64,000 nt of DNA from Elizabethkingia miricola (GCF_001675285.1 NZ_LSGQ01000014.1:1-64000), one strand, 5' to 3'. Positions 51,800 to 60,815 are shown, counted from the stretch's first letter. Notes: a model not told the origin generated them from the letters alone. Translations and numbers: made by a program.

Positions 51800-52927
51800 A
51801 TGATTACAAAAATGAGAAAACCAAGCTCTTTAATATTGGCTATAGCAGCAGCGATGTTTCTTTCATCGTGCGGACAGAGTAGTCCCGGTTCTGCAGCCGG
51901 AGAACTACCTGCACCGGAAACAGACTTTGTTACCCTTATTCAGGGAGCGGGGGATACACAAAAAGAATACCCTGGTAATATTGAAGGTATTGTAAATGTA
52001 GATGTAAAACCTCAGGTCACCGGTTATTTACAGGCTGTATTAGTAAAAGAAGGGCAATATGTACAAAAAGGACAGCCTTTATTCAGAATAATGCCGGATG
52101 TCTATAATGAACAGGTAAAAAATAGTGATGCCGGATTAAAATCGGCGCTTGCAGCTCAGGCAACAGCCAGGCTGGAAGTTGAAAAACTACGCCCCCTTGT
52201 AGACGGGAAAGTAGTTTCCGATATGCAGCTAAAAACAGCTCAGGCCAATTATAATGCAGCTACAGCTCAGGTAGAACAGGCAAAAGCAGCATTGGGATCT
52301 TCGAAAATCAATGCTAATTTTACACTTATAAAGGCTCCTGTAAGCGGCTACATAGGTCGTATTCCTAATCGTACAGGTACACTGGTATCACCTGCAGATA
52401 CAGCAGCACTGACTACACTTTCAGATATCAGCACAGTACAGGTTTATTTCTCAATAAGCGAAGCTAATTATATCACTTATAGTAAAGAAGGCGTTTTCTC
52501 AGGAGATTCAGGGAATATTCAGCTTATCCTTGCAGACGGCTCGGTATATAACCAAAAAGGTAAAGTGGAAGCGGGGAGTGGTAATATAGATAAAGCAACA
52601 GGGAGTATTACCATGAAAGCTATTTTCCCTAATCCGGATAAACTTCTGCGTTCCGGTGGTGCCGGAAAAATTGTGATTGGTAGAACGGTAGATAATATTG
52701 TACAGCTTCCTATAACCAGTGTGAAAGATATTCAGGATAAATTCTTTGTATTCAAGCTTGCAGACAGCAGTAAAGTAGCAATGGTCCCAATCCAGATCGA
52801 CGGAAAAACCAAAGATACTTATTATGTAAAATCTGGTGTAAAAGCGGGGGACAAGATTGCACTAAACAGAATTGATATGCTGCAAGACGGGATGAAGGTA
52901 CAGCCAAAGAAAGTACCTGCAAAATAA
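51800..52927 (+). CDS. RND efflux periplasmic adaptor (AcrA-like lipoprotein)
   Basis: This is the membrane-fusion protein linking the RND pump to the outer-membrane channel. It has a lipoprotein signal (MRKPSSLILAIAAAMFLSSCGQ), a barrel-sandwich domain (VKPQVTGYLQAVLVKEGQYVQKGQPLFRI), a helical hairpin (about residues 90-160), and the second lipoyl half (KAPVSGYIGRIPNRTGTLV). An upstream GTG at 51752 is in frame but precedes the -7-like element, so the ATG at 51800 (or 51812) is the real start. It heads a three-gene pump operon. Confidence 0.92.
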   Translation: MITKMRKPSSLILAIAAAMFLSSCGQSSPGSAAGELPAPETDFVTLIQGAGDTQKEYPGNIEGIVNVDVKPQVTGYLQAVLVKEGQYVQKGQPLFRIMPDVYNEQVKNSDAGLKSALAAQATARLEVEKLRPLVDGKVVSDMQLKTAQANYNAATAQVEQAKAALGSSKINANFTLIKAPVSGYIGRIPNRTGTLVSPADTAALTTLSDISTVQVYFSISEANYITYSKEGVFSGDSGNIQLILADGSVYNQKGKVEAGSGNIDKATGSITMKAIFPNPDKLLRSGGAGKIVIGRTVDNIVQLPITSVKDIQDKFFVFKLADSSKVAMVPIQIDGKTKDTYYVKSGVKAGDKIALNRIDMLQDGMKVQPKKVPAK

Positions 52928-52963
52928 ACCCAGAGAGAATAATTACTTATTAAAAACGAAATT

Positions 52964-55900
52964 ATGTTAAAAAAAATTATAGACCGTCCGGTCTTTGCAA
53001 CAGTAATATCGGTAGTTATCGTCGTATTGGGGATTATTGGTCTTAGCAGACTCGCAATTACCCGATTCCCGGATATCGCTCCTCCTACTGTTATAGTAAG
53101 AGGTTCTTATCCCGGAGGAAACGGACAAACCGTTATACGTTCGGTTGTGACTCCTCTGGAAGAGCAGATAAATGGTGTAGAAAATATGGAATACATGAAA
53201 TCTACTGCCAGCAATGATGGTTCATTTTCTATTTCTATTATATTCAAGCAGGGAGTAGATCCCGATCAGGCAGCTGTAAATGTACAAAATAGAGTTCAGC
53301 AGGCCACACCTATATTACCTCAGGAGGTACTAAGAAACGGAATTACAACTTCCAAACAGCAGAACAGTATGATCATGGTATTTAACCTGTATACTGATGA
53401 TAATAGTAAATACGATGAAACCTTCCTGCAAAACTATGCGAACATCAATCTTTTACCACAGGTAAAAAGAATTAAAGGTGTTGGGCAAGCTCAGATATTC
53501 GGTATCAAAGATTATTCGATGCGTATCTGGCTGGATCCACAAAAGATGGCGGCTCAGGGCCTTGATCCTGCAGATGTTACCAATGCAATTGCCAATCAAA
53601 GCTTAGAAACTGCTCCGGGAAAATTAGGTCAGGAATCAGATGCCACTTTAGAATATGTCATCCGCTATAAAGGAAAAAAGAATCAGCCTGAGCAATATGA
53701 AAATATTATTGTAAAGAATGAAGGAACAAATATTGTCCGCCTTAAGGATATTTCCCGTGTAGAGTTTGGTTCTATTGACTATAGCGGTAACAATACTACC
53801 AACGAGAAGAATGCAGTAACTATTGCTATTATGCAAACTTCGGGATCGAATGCAAACGATATTGAAATTGGTGTAAACAAGTCTCTTGAACAATTATCAA
53901 AATCATTTCCTCCGGGTATTAAGTACTCTAAAGTAATCAGTTCAAAAGAAAGATTAGACGAAGCAATCAGCCAGGTAAAATCTACACTTCTTGAAGCCTT
54001 TGTATTGGTATTCATTATTGTATTCCTGTTTTTACAAGACCTACGTTCAACCATTATTCCGGCTATTGCTGTTCCGGTTGCTATTATTGGTACTTTCTTC
54101 TTCCTGTTGGTGCTAGGTTTTACCATTAATGTACTAACGCTCTTTGCACTGGTACTGGCTATTGGTATAGTTGTCGATGATGCTATTGTCGTCGTAGAAG
54201 CTGTGCATAGTAAAATGGAAGGTTCTACGATGAGTGGTAAAGAAGCTACGCATAGCGCAATGGGTGAAATTACAAGTGCAGTAATCTCCATTACCCTGGT
54301 TATGGCTGCTGTATTTATTCCTATTGGCTTTATGACAGGTTCCGCTGGTATTTTCTACAAGCAGTTTGCTTATACATTAGCTATTGCGATTATTATTTCG
54401 GCTGTGAATGCACTTACGCTAACTCCTGCATTGTGTGCATTGTTCCTGAAAAATCATAATACAGAAGACGGACATCCTCATGAGAAAAAAGGTTTTGTAA
54501 AGAAATTCACCACAGCCTTCAATGCCGGATTCGAAAATATGACAGGGAAATATGTGAAGGGAATTAAATTTCTATTCAAAAGAAAGCTTATTGCTGGCGG
54601 ACTTGTTGTAGGAGTTATTGCATTAGCAGGGTTCTTTATGACAACTACACCAAAAAGTTTTGTTCCGATGGAAGATGATGGTCTGTTGATTTATTCTCTT
54701 ACAATGCCACCAGGAACCGGACTTACAAAGACAACTGAGGTCGCCAACAGAATCAACAAAATGCTGAAACAAAATGAGGCTATAAAAGAGAATACCTCTA
54801 TTACAGGCTATAACCTTCTGAGCAGTAGCGCAGGTCCTGCATACGGAATGGGCTTTATTAAACTTAAACCTAAAAAGGAGAGAGGTTCTGTAAAAGATAT
54901 TGAGTCTATCAATGCTATGATAAGCCAGCAAATGGCAGGTATAAAAGAAGGAAGTGTAATGGTATTCAGAATGCCGCCAGTAGAAGGATACGGAGTAACA
55001 AATGATGCAGAAATTGTATTACAGGACCGTACAGGACGCGATCCTCAGGTACTGAAAGCCAAAGCTGATGAACTCATCGGACAGCTGATGCAGACACCGG
55101 GAGTAGCTTTTGCTTATACAACATTCAGAGCCGACTATCCTCAGCTGGAACTGGAAGTAGACGAGGACAAAGCTAAACAGATGGGAGTCAGTGTTGCTGG
55201 TTTGCTCAATACAATTCAGGGATATTTCTCCGGAGATCAGTCACAGAATTTCTCAAGATTTGGAAAATTCTACAGAGTGAACATTAAAGCAGACGGCGTA
55301 TTCCGTATGGATGAAGCGGCTTTCAATAATATTTTCACCAAGAATGCGGCAGGGGAAATGGTACCTGTAAATACGCTGATAACGCTGAAAAAAGTATATG
55401 GTCCGGAATCTGTAAGCAGATACAACCTTTACAATTCATTGACCATTAATGTTGCTCCGGTTCCGGGAATTAGCAATGGTGAACTTATGAATCGTATAGA
55501 ACCTGTATTGGACAAATTACCATCAGATTATAGTTATGAGTGGACAGGATTGAGTCTGGAAGAGAAGGCTTCAGGAAATCAGACGGTCTTCATACTAGCC
55601 CTATGTATATTCTTTGTTTATCTGATTCTTTCAGCGCAATATGAGAGTTATTTGTTACCGCTATCTGTAATTCTTTCTATTCCTACAGGAGTTATAGGTG
55701 CATTCCTTGGAATCCGCGCTGTAGGTCTGGACAATAACATCTTTGTACAGGTGGGACTTATTATGCTCGTTGGACTTCTCGCCAAGAATGCCATTTTGAT
55801 TGTGGAATTTGCTGTTCAGAGAAGGAAAGAAGGAATGTCCATTATGGATTCTGCTATTGCAGGTGCACGTTCCAGATTACGTCCTATTGTAATGACCTCA

Positions 55901-56116
55901 TTGGCCTTTATTGTAGGTATGATACCGTTGATGATTTCATCAGGAGGAATGGCAGCAGGAAATATATCCATCAGTGTGAGTGCAGCAATGGGAATGCTAA
56001 GCGGAGTAGTGCTCGGCGTATTTGTAATACCTGTACTATATATATTATTCCAGTATCTGCAGGAAAAAGTATCCGGAAAAAAACATACAGACCAAACCGT
56101 AAAAAGCGAATCATAA
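52964..56116 (+). CDS. RND efflux permease (AcrB/HAE1-like)
   Basis: This 1050-residue inner-membrane proton antiporter has 12 transmembrane helices and two large periplasmic loops. Key features are the N-terminal FATVISVVIVVLGIIGLSRL, the proton-relay acidic pair in GIVVDDAIVVVEAV, and the motif LSAQYESYLLPLSVILSIPTGVIGA in the second half. It belongs to the HAE1 multidrug group. Substrates cannot be deduced. It lies 36 nt after the adaptor and overlaps the channel gene by 1 nt, so the tripartite pump is coexpressed. Confidence 0.94.
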   Translation: MLKKIIDRPVFATVISVVIVVLGIIGLSRLAITRFPDIAPPTVIVRGSYPGGNGQTVIRSVVTPLEEQINGVENMEYMKSTASNDGSFSISIIFKQGVDPDQAAVNVQNRVQQATPILPQEVLRNGITTSKQQNSMIMVFNLYTDDNSKYDETFLQNYANINLLPQVKRIKGVGQAQIFGIKDYSMRIWLDPQKMAAQGLDPADVTNAIANQSLETAPGKLGQESDATLEYVIRYKGKKNQPEQYENIIVKNEGTNIVRLKDISRVEFGSIDYSGNNTTNEKNAVTIAIMQTSGSNANDIEIGVNKSLEQLSKSFPPGIKYSKVISSKERLDEAISQVKSTLLEAFVLVFIIVFLFLQDLRSTIIPAIAVPVAIIGTFFFLLVLGFTINVLTLFALVLAIGIVVDDAIVVVEAVHSKMEGSTMSGKEATHSAMGEITSAVISITLVMAAVFIPIGFMTGSAGIFYKQFAYTLAIAIIISAVNALTLTPALCALFLKNHNTEDGHPHEKKGFVKKFTTAFNAGFENMTGKYVKGIKFLFKRKLIAGGLVVGVIALAGFFMTTTPKSFVPMEDDGLLIYSLTMPPGTGLTKTTEVANRINKMLKQNEAIKENTSITGYNLLSSSAGPAYGMGFIKLKPKKERGSVKDIESINAMISQQMAGIKEGSVMVFRMPPVEGYGVTNDAEIVLQDRTGRDPQVLKAKADELIGQLMQTPGVAFAYTTFRADYPQLELEVDEDKAKQMGVSVAGLLNTIQGYFSGDQSQNFSRFGKFYRVNIKADGVFRMDEAAFNNIFTKNAAGEMVPVNTLITLKKVYGPESVSRYNLYNSLTINVAPVPGISNGELMNRIEPVLDKLPSDYSYEWTGLSLEEKASGNQTVFILALCIFFVYLILSAQYESYLLPLSVILSIPTGVIGAFLGIRAVGLDNNIFVQVGLIMLVGLLAKNAILIVEFAVQRRKEGMSIMDSAIAGARSRLRPIVMTSLAFIVGMIPLMISSGGMAAGNISISVSAAMGMLSGVVLGVFVIPVLYILFQYLQEKVSGKKHTDQTVKSES

Positions 56117-57537
56117 TGAACAAAAATACAATCACAAACTTGCTGGGAGCAATTGCAATTGGTGCATTGGTAAGCTCCTGTTCTGTGGCTCAGAAATATA
56201 CACGCCCAGAGCTGAACATGCCGGTACAATATAAATCGGATATTAGTTTAACAGGAGATCATGTACAATTGCCATGGAAGACATTTTTTAAAGATCCACA
56301 GCTGATTGCACTTATTGAAAAGGCTTTGCATAATAACAACGATGTAGCTGTCGCCTTAAAAACCATAGACCAGCTGGATCTGGCAATGAAGCAGGCAAAA
56401 CTATCAATCCTTCCTACAGCACAGGCAACTATAGGTGCCAACAGAAGTTATCCTTCTAAAAACAGCATGAATGGTTCTATGGCAGAGCAGTTTATAGGGA
56501 CTAAATATATAGATGATTACACACTAAATCTTGGAATATCCTGGGAGGCAGATATATGGGGAAAAACTAAATTGCGTAAAGACCAGAGTATTGCAGATTA
56601 TTTTGGCCAAAAGGAAAATGTTGTGGCTCTTAAAACCCGTATCATTGCTCAGGTAGCTCAGGCATACTATAATTTAATAAGCCTCGATCAACAGCTTAAA
56701 ATAGCGAATGAAAATGTAAAGCTTAGTGAAGATATACTTCGCATGATGCGCCTGCAATATAACTCCGGTCAAGTCAATTCTTTGGCTATAGAGCAGGCAG
56801 AAGCACAAAAGAAAACAGCTGAGCTTATTATTCCTCTGGCCAAGCAAAATATAAGTGTTCAGGAAAGTGCATTGAGTATTCTTTGTGGTGAATATCCGGA
56901 TAGTATTTCCAGAGCTGGCAGCCTTAAAGGTGTAACACCAGAAGAAATTTACGGATCCGGCGTTCCTGCAGAATTGCTTAGCCGCCGTCCGGATCTTAAA
57001 GCTGCAGAATATGCCGTTATTTCTTTAAATGCAAAAACAGGACTGGCAAAAACAGCAATGTATCCGTCCATTAGTCTGTCTGCGCAGGTAGGAGCTAACT
57101 CTTTTAAGTTCAATAAATGGTTTGATTTGCCAGGTTCGATAACCAAAAACCTTGCAGCAAATCTTACTCAGCCAATCTTTCAGAAAAAAGAACTGCAAAC
57201 GGCTTACAAAACTGCCGTTATTGAACAGGAAAAAGCTGCAATTCAGTTTAAACAAGCCGTTATGACAGCTGTAGGAGAGGTCTCTAATGCTATGGCTAAT
57301 TACAAGGGCAGTACTGAAAGATTAAATTTGGTATCCAAAAAAGGGGAGGCTCTGGATAAAGCCACCAAAGATGCCACATTATTGTATAAAAATGGTATGG
57401 CCACATATCTGGAGGTAATCTCTGCACAAAGTGCAAAATTACAGAATGAGCTGGAACAAAATACTATAGAGCTGGATAAGCTAAATAGTATGGTAGAATT
57501 GTACAGATCATTAGGAGGAGCTACAGACTCCATTTAG
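56116..57537 (+). CDS. Outer-membrane efflux channel (TolC/OprM-like lipoprotein)
   Basis: This 473-residue channel lipoprotein (lipobox LVSSC, signal MNKNTITNLLGAIAIGAL) has two OEP repeats, each with a helical barrel hairpin: KTIDQLDLAMKQAKLSILPTAQATIGANR, and later RRPDLKAAEYAVISLNAKTGLAKTAMYPSISLSAQ. It completes the pump made by the two upstream genes. It is closer to the OprM/NodT lipoprotein type than to TolC. A terminator follows about 80 nt downstream. Confidence 0.92.
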   Translation: MNKNTITNLLGAIAIGALVSSCSVAQKYTRPELNMPVQYKSDISLTGDHVQLPWKTFFKDPQLIALIEKALHNNNDVAVALKTIDQLDLAMKQAKLSILPTAQATIGANRSYPSKNSMNGSMAEQFIGTKYIDDYTLNLGISWEADIWGKTKLRKDQSIADYFGQKENVVALKTRIIAQVAQAYYNLISLDQQLKIANENVKLSEDILRMMRLQYNSGQVNSLAIEQAEAQKKTAELIIPLAKQNISVQESALSILCGEYPDSISRAGSLKGVTPEEIYGSGVPAELLSRRPDLKAAEYAVISLNAKTGLAKTAMYPSISLSAQVGANSFKFNKWFDLPGSITKNLAANLTQPIFQKKELQTAYKTAVIEQEKAAIQFKQAVMTAVGEVSNAMANYKGSTERLNLVSKKGEALDKATKDATLLYKNGMATYLEVISAQSAKLQNELEQNTIELDKLNSMVELYRSLGGATDSI

Positions 57538-57614
57538 AAAACAACACTATTATATATATATCATTTTTCTCATTTAATTTGTTGTTTTTGAAATTGTATT
57601 TACAGTTTCGTGCG

Positions 57615-57634
57615 GGCAGATCTTCGGATCTGCC
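57615..57634 (+). terminator. Terminator of the RND operon (UUCG loop)
   Basis: GGCAGATC (57615-57622) pairs with GATCTGCC (57627-57634) around a TTCG tetraloop, followed by TTTTTC. Confidence 0.85.
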
Positions 57635-57654
57635 TTTTTCATTCCATCTTGCTT

Positions 57655-57689
57655 TATTTCCGTTTCAGAAGGCTTTATTTCCGTTTGGG
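57655..57689 (+). promoter_or_regulatory. LytTR-type direct repeats, MFS promoter
   Basis: TATTTCCGTTTCAG (57655-57668) and TATTTCCGTTTGGG (57676-57689) start exactly 21 bp apart within a 15-bp perfect repeat GCTTTATTTCCGTTT (57651 and 57672). The second contains TCCGTTTGG, a full match to the LytTR consensus, and ends 34 nt before TTCTTTTG. Confidence 0.7.
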
Positions 57690-57723
57690 TCAAAATAACC
57701 TATGGATGTGTTCTTAATCTTTC

Positions 57724-57731
57724 TTCTTTTG
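57724..57731 (+). promoter_or_regulatory. -7-like element of the MFS gene
   Basis: TTCTTTTG is one base from TAnnTTTG and has the same 34-nt spacing to the repeats as the RND and barrel promoters. A small hairpin (TCGGGA/TCCCGA, 57742-57759) lies in the leader. Confidence 0.45.
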
Positions 57732-57776
57732 TAGCAGAATATCGGGAGCAATATCCCGAAATAACAGAGACACAAT

Positions 57777-59024
57777 ATGCAACAAACCTGGTTAAAAAGA
57801 TTTATGCTTATCTGGAGTGGTCAGTTTATATCGCTGATCAGCAGTTCTGCCGTCAATTTTGCAATTATTATCTGGCTTAGTCTTGAAACCAGATCCGCAG
57901 AAATTCTGGCATATGCTGTAATTGCAGGAATGCTTCCGCAGGCCGTTTTGGGGCCAATTGCAGGTGTCTATGTAGACCGGTGGAACAAGAAACTAACCAT
58001 GATGCTTGCAGACAGTTTTGTAGCGGTCTGTACACTTATTATGTCTGTATGCTTTTATCTGGGGTATGAAAGCCTTACTATGATTTTTATAGTGCTTTCG
58101 CTTCGTTCAATAGGTTCAGCATTTCATATGCCTGCAATGCAGGCTGCAATTCCTATGATTGCTCCAAAATCAGAATTATTACGGATTGCAGGCGTCAACC
58201 AGATTATCCAGTCTGTATCTGGTATTGCAGGACCTGCACTTGGAGCGCTTTCAATAAGTTTCTTTTCAATAGGGAAGGTGCTGTTATTTGATATTGTAGG
58301 AGCAGCAATTGCCGTAGTATCACTGGCTTTTATAAAAATTCCGGAAACAAATAACTATAAAAAAGCAAAAGCAGGCATAAGAAATGTTATACAGGATATG
58401 AAAACGGGATTTAATGCCATCCGAAGCAACAGAGGTTTGTTTATGCTATTTGGCGTTTCCGTAATGTCAGCATTATTTGTAATCCCAACCATTCCGTTGC
58501 TTCCGCTGATAACAATAAACCACTTTAATGGTGGTAAGTTCGAAATGGGATTGGTGGAAATTCTCTGGAGTATCGGTATGCTTATTGGCAGTGGTATTCT
58601 TAGCATATGGAAACCAACAGTTAATAAGATATTTATTATCAATATAATGAATATTATAACCGGGATATTATTGGCATGGTCCGGATTGCTTCCTTCAAAT
58701 GCATTTCTCATTTTCATTTTTCTGATGGGAATCTGCGGGACTGCATACTCAGTGGAGAGTGCTACGTTTACAACAATTGTTCAGGAAAAGGTAAATCCGG
58801 AAGTTCTGGGGCGGGTATTCTCTATGTATTTCAGTCTAATTCTTTTGCCTTCCATGATCGGACTTTTTTCAACAGGTTTTCTTGTTGAAGCAATCGGAAT
58901 CAATCAGGCATTTATCATATTAGGTGTTTTAACAACTGTTGTGGGAGGATTATCTTTTATGATTCCTGCATTAATGGCTCTGGACAAAAAAGATAATAAA
59001 ATACTGGAAACAAACAATTTATAA
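57777..59024 (+). CDS. MFS efflux transporter (macrolide/multidrug-like)
   Basis: This 415-residue inner-membrane transporter has about 12 hydrophobic helices and belongs to the MFS group that includes Mef-type macrolide pumps. It shows LIWSGQFISLISSSAVNFAIIIWL and GPIAGVYVDRWNKKLTMMLADS at the N-terminus, the latter a motif-A-like loop, and SLRSIGSAFHMPAMQAAIPMI in helix 4. It has its own LytTR-type promoter after the RND terminator. An efflux role is inferred. No substrate is assignable. Confidence 0.83.
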   Translation: MQQTWLKRFMLIWSGQFISLISSSAVNFAIIIWLSLETRSAEILAYAVIAGMLPQAVLGPIAGVYVDRWNKKLTMMLADSFVAVCTLIMSVCFYLGYESLTMIFIVLSLRSIGSAFHMPAMQAAIPMIAPKSELLRIAGVNQIIQSVSGIAGPALGALSISFFSIGKVLLFDIVGAAIAVVSLAFIKIPETNNYKKAKAGIRNVIQDMKTGFNAIRSNRGLFMLFGVSVMSALFVIPTIPLLPLITINHFNGGKFEMGLVEILWSIGMLIGSGILSIWKPTVNKIFIINIMNIITGILLAWSGLLPSNAFLIFIFLMGICGTAYSVESATFTTIVQEKVNPEVLGRVFSMYFSLILLPSMIGLFSTGFLVEAIGINQAFIILGVLTTVVGGLSFMIPALMALDKKDNKILETNNL

Positions 59025-59106
59025 GTATGAAACAACAAACCATCATCAATATATTTTTTCATAGTTTAGTTTAATTTGTTGTTAAAAGCTGTGAGACAGT
59101 TTTGAG

Positions 59107-59132
59107 CAGACAGGTTTTAGTGCACCTGTCTG
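59107..59132 (+). terminator. Terminator of the MFS gene
   Basis: CAGACAGGT (59107-59115) pairs with ACCTGTCTG (59124-59132), followed by a T-run. Confidence 0.82.
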
Positions 59133-59260
59133 TTTTTTTATTTATAAATACAGCTTTTATGCAACACTGATACTAAGTTTCTGCTCAAAATCTGAGTTTT
59201 ATTTACAATCAAAAGAAGTAGGATAAAGGATATTATTTCATTTTAAAAAATACTATATTT

Positions 59261-59400
59261 AACATAATATTAATTATAGGTCAAAATAGTCCTCGCAGGC
59301 TCGGTTGCCCTATAATAATATTATGTAAAATATTGTAGTGTCTGCATCACAAGGAATTGTGTGTTTCAAAGTATTTTGACCTATAATTAGTCATTATGTT
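59261..59400. repeat. Inverted repeat flanking an 83-bp segment, third copy inside
   Basis: Left arm 59261-59288 and right arm 59372-59400 are inverted copies: 18 bp perfect (TAATTATAGGTCAAAATA and its complement), then further pairing with one mismatch and one extra base. A related CCTATAATAATATTATGT lies between them, near 59309. It may be a mobile-element end, a recombination site or a structured RNA. Confidence 0.6.
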
Positions 59401-59947
59401 CAAGCCTCCGGAAATAGCCGCTCGGCCAACGCTCATGTTTGCAAAAAATTAAATGTGTCTGGAAAAAAATTTACACATTGAATTTTTGCTGCACAATTTC
59501 CCGACGCTCAGCCTGACGATTTAATTTTTTTTGCCAACGCTCGGAAAGCGAAATTTTATTTTCGTGGAGTTCGCTGGCATGCAAAAATTGCCAATGTGCC
59601 TGTCGGCTTTCTTTTGGCATTTTTCTATGCTGGCGCTCACGACGTTAATTATCTGTTCTTTTGCCTTGATGCAAAAGAACCAAAAAATCAAGGCTATGAT
59701 GCCCTCGCTAAAAACCGACTGCGCTACGCTAAAATGTAAAAACTCGCTTCGCTCAAACAGTTTACATTTTTTAACGCTTCGCTACGTCCGTTTTTTTAAC
59801 GCTCATTCATCAATGCCGAAGTGTGTACTTCAATCATGTTTCTATTTAACATAATGTAGAGAAATTCTGCTTCATATAATGTTTGTATTTTACAATAAAT
59901 CAGTTATTTATAAAATATGTAACACTACTTCACTGCTCAATTAACGA
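59401..59947. repeat. Noncoding repeat-rich accessory boundary
   Basis: This stretch lacks a convincing gene. It is crowded with CGCT-containing words (AACGCTCGG, CTCGCTTCGCTC, ACGCTTCGCTACG) and hairpins: GTTCTTTTGC/GCAAAAGAAC (59655-59680) and AAAATGTAAA/TTTACATTTT (59731-59770). It looks like the repetitive DNA seen beside integrative elements in Bacteroidota and separates the core genes from the accessory genes to the right. Confidence 0.5.
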
Positions 59948-60187
59948 TTAATATTCGATGAGCTTTTCCTTATAAAATTCTTCTCTCGGCATTTCGATTT
60001 CTACGATGATTTTCTTTTCATAAACTTTTAGAGCCAGCTTATCGCCTGCCCTGAATCCGCTTTTCTTTAACCATTTGCCACATATCGTGATTATGGGATG
60101 GTAATTATAGGAGCTAAATACTTTACGGCAAACCGTAATTTTGCGTATTTCCAATAGCTTACCTTTGTTTCTGTCGGCGTTTTTCAT
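59948..60187 (-). CDS. SymE-family toxin-like protein
   Basis: This 79-residue basic protein resembles SymE, an AbrB-like fold acting as RNA-interacting toxin in type I toxin-antitoxin systems. The typical part is RKITVCRKVFSSYNYHPIITICGKWLKKSGFRAGDKLALKVYEKKIIVEIE. E. coli SymE is silenced by an antisense RNA over its start. An antisense promoter is not evident here but cannot be excluded. It lies divergent to the XRE gene, next to the repeat region, which suggests an accessory island. Confidence 0.7.
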   Translation of the reverse strand: MKNADRNKGKLLEIRKITVCRKVFSSYNYHPIITICGKWLKKSGFRAGDKLALKVYEKKIIVEIEMPREEFYKEKLIEY

Positions 60188-60325
60188 ATCATTGTGCTTT
60201 TATGCCGTGAAGTAAAACAAGCCCTCTTGGGTAATCAATTCCTAATCAGGATGTTTTATCTTTAAAAAAGCATAATTTAGAAACTTCATTTGCCAATAGT
60301 TGTTAATTATTTTAACTAAAAACAG

Positions 60326-60333
60326 TATATTTG
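60326..60333 (+). promoter_or_regulatory. -7 promoter element of the XRE gene
   Basis: TATATTTG matches TAnnTTTG, with a TTG 23 nt upstream (60300-60302). Its end is an in-frame TTG (60331), which is therefore not the start. Confidence 0.55.
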
Positions 60334-60339
60334 AGATTT

Positions 60340-60765
60340 ATGATACATACCGATATGCCAAACAAGAAAATACACCAAGGTCGAAACATAAAGCGTTTCC
60401 GTGAAATGCTGGGCATCAAGCAAGACGCCCTAGCCTACGAATTGGGCGATGACTGGAACCAAAAGAAAATCTCTCTCCTGGAACAAAAAGAATCCGTAGA
60501 AAAGGATATTTTAGAACAAGTGGCTAAAATCCTGAAAGTGCCTACCGAGGCTATTGAGAATTTTGATGAGGAACAGGCTATCTATAATATCTCTTGTAAT
60601 TTTTCAGATAATGCTGTAAATAATAATGGCGTCAACATCCAAAATATTGATCCTGTTGACAAAATCATAAAGCTTCACGATGAAAAAATCGCCCTTTATG
60701 AGCGTATGCTAAAGGAAAAGGATGATATGATGGCGAGGTTGGAGAAGCTTATTGAGGGGAAATAA
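60340..60765 (+). CDS. XRE-family helix-turn-helix regulator
   Basis: This regulator of about 141 residues has an N-terminal Cro/CI-type HTH (GRNIKRFREMLGIKQDALAYELGDDWNQKKISLLEQKE) and a C-terminal coiled part (KIIKLHDEKIALYERMLKEKDDMMARLEKL) likely for dimerisation. Such genes are common in Bacteroidota mobile islands. The ATG at 60340 (or 60355) follows a TATATTTG promoter so closely that the message is nearly leaderless. It precedes the ParB-ATPase gene by 222 nt and may control it through a quasi-palindrome at 60816-60833. Confidence 0.8.
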   Translation: MIHTDMPNKKIHQGRNIKRFREMLGIKQDALAYELGDDWNQKKISLLEQKESVEKDILEQVAKILKVPTEAIENFDEEQAIYNISCNFSDNAVNNNGVNIQNIDPVDKIIKLHDEKIALYERMLKEKDDMMARLEKLIEGK

Positions 60766-60815
60766 ATGTTATAAGTATTTCTAGTACTCCCATTTATAAC
60801 TAGTATAAATTCATC

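Noticed and set aside
53779-54291. 170-codon minus-strand ORF inside the RND permease gene
   Set aside because: It is antisense to strongly conserved transmembrane helices, has low-complexity Thr/Ser/Ile content and no upstream promoter.
59531-59854. 107-codon plus-strand ORF in the repeat-rich boundary
   Set aside because: It has a Cys/Phe/Leu-rich translation, no domain, CGCT repeats running through it and no clear promoter. It looks like noncoding repeat DNA read as protein.
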